A DNA stretch of 64,000 nucleotides from Typha latifolia (lineage: Eukaryota > Streptophyta > Magnoliopsida > Poales > Typhaceae), in the NCBI GenBank assembly GCA_019914945.1, contig CM034110.1, forward strand, positions 5,969,808-6,033,807, written 5' to 3'. Positions 59,622 to 64,000 of this stretch are shown one piece after another. Numbering within the stretch: the stretch's first letter is position 1; each line of letters begins with the position of its first letter. The translations under genes were made by a program, and so were the position numbers. Below the pieces are notes generated by a model. That model searched no databases and was not told the origin of the DNA. It saw only the letters and a list, made by a program, of their open reading frames with translations.

Positions 59622-59626
<5 letters not shown>

Positions 59627-59667
<41 letters not shown>
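59627..59667. repeat. (AG)20 microsatellite in the TIR1 leader
   Basis: Dinucleotide run 55 bp upstream of the TIR1 start; it reads (CT)n on the gene's strand and is probably in the 5' UTR. Confidence 0.9.
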
Positions 59668-59670
<3 letters not shown>

Positions 59671-59884
59671 AGAGAGACAGATTTCTACTACTAAAAAGGA
59701 GTTTGTGTTCGGGTTTCAAATTGGAGGGGGATGGATGGTAGAGATTTGGACACGGGGAAGGAGAGAAAAGGGACCGTTGGATTCCGTTGGGTGGGTGGTC
59801 GAGGTGGGCGTCCTTATCCCCACATCGCGACGCCCCGGAGCCGTGGGGGCAGGTGAGTGGGGTCTCAAACCGACTGTGAAACGG

Positions 59885-59885
<1 letters not shown>

Positions 59886-59930
<45 letters not shown>
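59886..59930. repeat. (AAT)15 microsatellite
   Basis: Perfect trinucleotide run about 310 bp upstream of the TIR1 start codon. Confidence 0.95.
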
Positions 59931-60454
59931 TGTGGTAGAGGTAGGAAAAGGGATTTTTGATATTATGTAATAAGATTTTATTTTTATTTTTGAGGTTTGG
60001 GATTTGGGGTTTGGGGTTTGGGGGTTGGAGGGGATATGAAAAATGAGAGCTTCACACAAAGAGTAACCAATTTCCCCACAATTAGGTATTAGGATACAGG
60101 AGAAGGGAGAGATCCTCCTTCAAAGAGCTATAGTCCATTTTTAAAAAATAATGGTGACTCGAGTCCAAGGCCTAGTAGGTCCGTGGATTGGTCCACAAGG
60201 TGGACGCTAGGTTGCAGTGAAAGAAAAGGTGGGCCAAGGTCTACTCACGGAGCTCGCAAATTGGGCAAACTAAAGCAGAGCCCAACTGAATAGAGGGTAA
60301 GGTGTTGCACATTGGAACACAACTTCCAAAGGAAGATTTGATTTGATTTGATTTGATTTTTCTTTTCTTTTCTTTTTAGTTGAGTAAGTATAAAGGGGCC
60401 AGACCAATTTCCAACCCATTGTAATTATCAGAGCTAGAAAGATTGATCCATACA

Positions 60455-60940
60455 AAGTGAAACTAGCTTTTAACTCAAGCTCGACTCAGAATTAATTTCA
60501 AGCTTTTTTTTTTAAATCAAGCTCGGCTTAGCTCAATTGGAGCCAACCGAGCTCAAGCTTGAATCTAAGTTTATTATCAAGCCATACACTAAACTAGTAA
60601 CCAGTCAACCACGATGAGGAGGAGACGGTAACAGCTTGAGAAAAAGGAGGAGGAGGAGGAAGAGGCAGAGGAGGCGTCGACTTATTGACAAAAGAGGAGG
60701 CTTGTCAGCGGTGGAGGAGAATGAGAAAAGAATCAATTTAGAGTTGGGTTTTGTGAATGCTAAGTTAAGGTTTGAATTTTGAAAGATGAATTTATATCGA
60801 GCCAAGCCTGAACAAACTAGCTCTAGCGCTGGCTCAGCTTGAAACTCAAATCAAGCCTAAAACTAAGGCTCAAGCTTACCTCAAGTTGAGTCGAATCCGA
60901 GCTGACCTCGAGTCGCTAGTTCACTGTGACACCCCTACTT
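60455..60940. mobile_element. Possible hAT-type miniature element
   Basis: The right end reads gtgacacccctac, the complement of the TAGGGGTGTCA start common in plant hAT elements. Both halves carry the typical caagctcg/gagctcaagctt phrases in opposite sense, and AGTGAA-CTAGC occurs at both ends in inverted orientation. Target duplication not found. Confidence 0.4.
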
Positions 60941-61299
60941 TTAGCAATGGTCTTTCCTTTACGATGAGAACTCTAGATCTAAAGATCAATACCATCTTGA
61001 AACGGAAGACAAAGCTCAAAAACCACCTCATAAAGAGTCAACCAAAAAGTTGAAGAACCAGAGCTTTATTCCAAGTTTTGTGCACAATCAAATTAGGCAC
61101 ACCATGGATCCTGTGAATCAAATCCATATTCACAAAAATGGGCAAACAAGACATCTGGGACTGAGCTAACTCAAAGATCTTCAGTCAAGAAGGTCTCGAG
61201 CGATCGATACTTACAAATGTTACGATCCTTCCTCTGCTATAGGCTCTGATACCAGCTTGATACGAACCCTCTTTTGGTGCTATGGCTCTGATACCAGAT

Positions 61300-61966
61300 T
61301 GTTACGATCTTGCACGGAACTTATCCCGAAATATCCCGCCGTTGGATCACTGTGAAATTTTGATATGTTGTAGGCCCGGAAAAGAGCTTTCCAACGGATC
61401 TAGTTTCAGGCGAATCGGAGTTGGGGATCTCGAGATATCGTTCGTTTAGTAGATGAACGTCAGGATACTCTGTTTTTGGATTCCGTGGATGAAGGCACGA
61501 AATTCTGGGTAATGGTGGATTGTGGAGGGCCGGTGTTGATGGGGTGGCACCGGTGTAAAAGTGATGGTGGAAGGGTTATGGATGATGGAAAGGTTAGGGA
61601 TAGCGATGGATAAATTGGAAGAAGGGGGAGAAGAGGGCCACTCCTAAGGGACTAGGGTGATTGGCCTGTCGAGGGAGATTAGAAGCGGCGTCGCCGGGGA
61701 GATTGAGGGAACGGGAGCGAAGGAGACGAAGGAGGCAAGGCAAACTCAATTCTCAATAATCAATTCTAATTTTGGTTGCCCTACACATACTTTTATAGGC
61801 TAACCAACAACTCAATCTTATCCTAAAACACAATCTTATCCTAAAACCCAATCTTATCCTAAAACACAATCTTATCCTAAAACTCAATCTTATCCTAAAA
61901 CTCAATCTTATCCTAAGGTAAATCCAAGCTCGAGACGACGTCGGTGAAGTCCGAATCGTATCAACA
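61300..61966 (-). mobile_element. LTR of a truncated retrotransposon, minus orientation, with primer site
   Basis: Read on the minus strand the LTR runs from TGTTGATACGATTCGGAC (61966) to GATCGTAACA (61300). Three bases later comes tggtatcagagcc (plus positions about 61284-61296), the initiator-Met-tRNA primer site. A TATA-like tataaaagtatg lies near 61785. About 90 bp of interior remain before similarity is lost; a second primer-site-like tggtatcagagcc lies at about 61248-61260. No gag-pol follows. Confidence 0.7.
61813..61917. repeat. 18-bp tandem repeat, six units, in the LTR
   Basis: caatcttatcctaaaacN repeated six times, almost without variation, directly upstream of the LTR's TATA-like motif on the minus strand. 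Confidence 0.92.
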
Positions 61967-62917
61967 AAGTGACGAGTTTAAAAAAGTCATCACCTATAAT
62001 AGCAGTGGCATTCAAGTAGTAAGAATGCATTTTCCTTATAGGCCGTCAAAGAGTAGAGAGTATCATATATTAGCCCGGACCATCTTAATCTAATCTCTCT
62101 CAACCTAGTTAAGCATAGCAAGAGCATTCATGGCCACAAAGGCCACACGAATAAGCTGCATGTCCTCAATGGCCATGCCACTGAGATGCTTAGCAGGGAG
62201 AATCTCCCAGTAGACGAGATGAAGCTCTCGCTTGCCATATGACCATGGTCCCAGAAAAAAAAAAAAGCTGCTATATGTGGAGAAGATAAGGTGGACATAA
62301 GCATGAGCAGCCAAATTTGAGTTAAAGGAGATTATAGCCAAACCTATAAGGTGCTACTTGATGAAGAAAAAACAATGCTTTGTGATCTTTCAACATGTGA
62401 GGCTTAGGTGAAATGTGGCTCCCATATATGAAAAAAAAAGAAAAAGAAAGAGAGGAAGGACCCAACATTTGCATTAAAGGTTTGATAGATTTGTTGAATA
62501 AGAGATGAGAGAGTTCAAAGGGACCATCACTAAGATTCAATAATCTATCATAATCCCTATAAAACAGTACAACATTGACCAAAATAAACTATCCTCTGTT
62601 CTAGTACACATGCAGAGACTATAGGGAAAAGAAAGGTGATTGACAAAGATTGGAAAAGTGAAAGTTTAAACGAAAAGGAGGGTGATGAGAATTATATCAC
62701 AGTAGAGATTCAGAGAAAATATGAGAATAAAGTGACAGTGAGAGGATTAATATATACTAGTAGGAAGAGAGTAGTCCGGTACAAAAATGGGGAGGGAGAT
62801 GAAGATAATTTTAACACAAATGAAACAAAAATTGATGAGATAACTATTTTGAATAAAAAGCCATTGAGAAAGGAGTTATTTTAAAGTATTTAAAATATTT
62901 GGGTCTTAGAGTTACAT
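61967..62917. other. Intergenic, no gene recognised
   Basis: Open frames of 78 and 86 codons (minus, 62105-62582) and 82 codons (plus, 62636-62884) show no known domain or codon bias. I treat them as chance or retroelement debris. Confidence 0.45.
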
Positions 62918-62941
62918 TAATATATATATATATATATATAT
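62918..62941. repeat. (TA)12 microsatellite
   Basis: TA dinucleotide run. Confidence 0.9.
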
Positions 62942-64000
62942 TTTTCATTTAGGAGGTATAAATCAATACATCATCATAATTCACGAGGTGCAAATCAACT
63001 AAATCAAAATTTCTCCTTTTATCTTTTTATCAGATATTTACCCTCTAGATCCAAACTTACTAATTTCTAATTTAAAACTACTATGAAATGAAATATGTAA
63101 TTTATAGAGTTATTATTGGGGTGGAGATAGTCAATATTTCAAGGATTCTAGTTTTTTTATTCTTTAAAAAAAAAATTTTGAACTACTCTCAACAATAATA
63201 AATAGACTCGCTAATTATTCTGTTGATTGGCTTGCTAATCATGGTAGAATCATTGGCTATGGTTATAACTTTTGATCGATATTCTATAATTGTTGTTGGC
63301 TTTCAACTCTAATGGAGCTTTTTATAATCGTGGAAGTTGGTTTATAAAATCTTATTTTCTTTTGAGAAAAAAATAATAAATAGGCCTCGTTTTATTTTAG
63401 CAATAAGCTTAGTTCTAGAATATGTATTACTATTTATTATTCATGAAATGAGGTCTTTATTTTAGAAATAACTATTTTATGTTTATTTATATTCTCGAAT
63501 AATAACGTAATATAAAGTGAAGGAAAAAATAAATTATTTATAAAATTATTATGAATACTCTTTAATTTGATATAAAGTAAATTGATGGGATAAATATTAA
63601 AAGTAAATTAGTAACTGAGTTAGTGTGTGGTATAAGATATAATTTAGATGAATAAGGAGTCGTAATTAAGCCCCGATTTTAAAAGACTTTTTATCAATTT
63701 TAATTTCATATATTTTTGGTTTTCTAAATATTTTTTTGTCTATTTAATTAAATTAATCTGGAAGTCCTTTTAATAAAATTTTGGGCCCCGGGAAGGCATT
63801 AAGTAACTCCCACTGGTCCAGTCTCGTCACCGTAGGGGTCTACTCCTTTGTACATCGGTGAGTTGGGTTGGTTGTTTTGCATCCAAGCCCTTGGCATTTT
63901 CAAAATTGCATAGTCCATTTACACGAATAAGAGCATTTTACTTCATAATCTTATTTCAGTACCAAAAAAGGAGAAAAACGAACAAACAAACAAACAAACC
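62942..64000. other. AT-rich right end of the window
   Basis: No gene recognised. A GC-richer patch at about 63780-63870 interrupts the AT-rich sequence; it has no readable domain. The last bases are a short (CAAA)n run. Confidence 0.45.

Noticed and set aside
59225..59741. Several open frames of 100-137 codons on both strands over TIR1 exon 1
   Set aside because: They are shadows of the GC-rich TIR1 coding exon (few stop codons by composition) and run into the AG microsatellite.
62636..62884. 82-codon ORF near the right end
   Set aside because: Lys/Glu-rich by AT-rich composition, no domain, no neighbouring exon or promoter signal.
1..64000. tRNA, rRNA, CRISPR or bacterial-type operons
   Set aside because: None seen by eye. 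The primer-binding motifs (tggtatcagagc) are retroelement sites, not tRNA genes, and the spaced repeats are tandem arrays without unique spacers.

Overview
This is a nuclear chromosome segment from a flowering plant. Its genes carry many spliceosomal introns, the non-coding DNA is AT-rich and full of transposon debris, and the four recognisable genes are plant-type. The first coding exons of the two minus-strand genes are strongly GC-rich and the rest is AT-rich. That gradient, with the long introns, points to a non-grass monocot, but this is an inference and not a firm identification.

Layout. (1) 1-8119, minus: the 5' part of a plastid phytyl ester synthase/acyltransferase-like gene. Four exons are in the window, separated by introns of 88 bp, 2.2 kb and 5.2 kb, and the gene runs off the left edge. 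(2) 8660-16534: a nested retrotransposon block. A decayed Ty1/copia element has been interrupted by a younger, almost complete Ty1/copia element with 5-bp target duplications. (3) 16535-25060: gene-poor DNA with a very short-LTR retroelement remnant, a 32-bp tandem repeat and two related 9-bp-TSD miniature elements. (4) 25517-28374, plus: a compact ten-exon KIN-14 type kinesin. (5) 28375-31430: intergenic DNA with a degenerate LTR. (6) 31509-53020, plus: a complete 22-exon HASTY (exportin-5-type karyopherin) gene. I derived all splice junctions by reading; they give 1,203 codons in one open frame. Its first intron carries a 4.5-kb Mutator-like element that is mostly a giant palindrome of tandem repeats, and its second intron carries a hAT-like element. 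(7) 54584-59571, minus: a complete three-exon TIR1-type auxin receptor F-box gene with a miR393 pairing site, tail-to-tail with HASTY. (8) 59600-64000: microsatellites, a truncated LTR element in minus orientation and AT-rich DNA without a recognisable gene.

The genes do not form an operon or cluster; they are ordinary neighbours on a plant chromosome. HASTY acts in miRNA biogenesis and movement, and the adjacent TIR1 gene is a textbook miRNA target. This is a notable juxtaposition but there is no evidence that it is functional. The signals most worth following up are the palindromic element inside the HASTY intron, two RNA-level signals in the young copia element (a compensatory base change between its LTRs, and a 14-bp LTR/leader complementarity where a tRNA primer site would be expected), two GC-AG introns in the kinesin gene, and a decayed copy of a HASTY exon end within its own intron.
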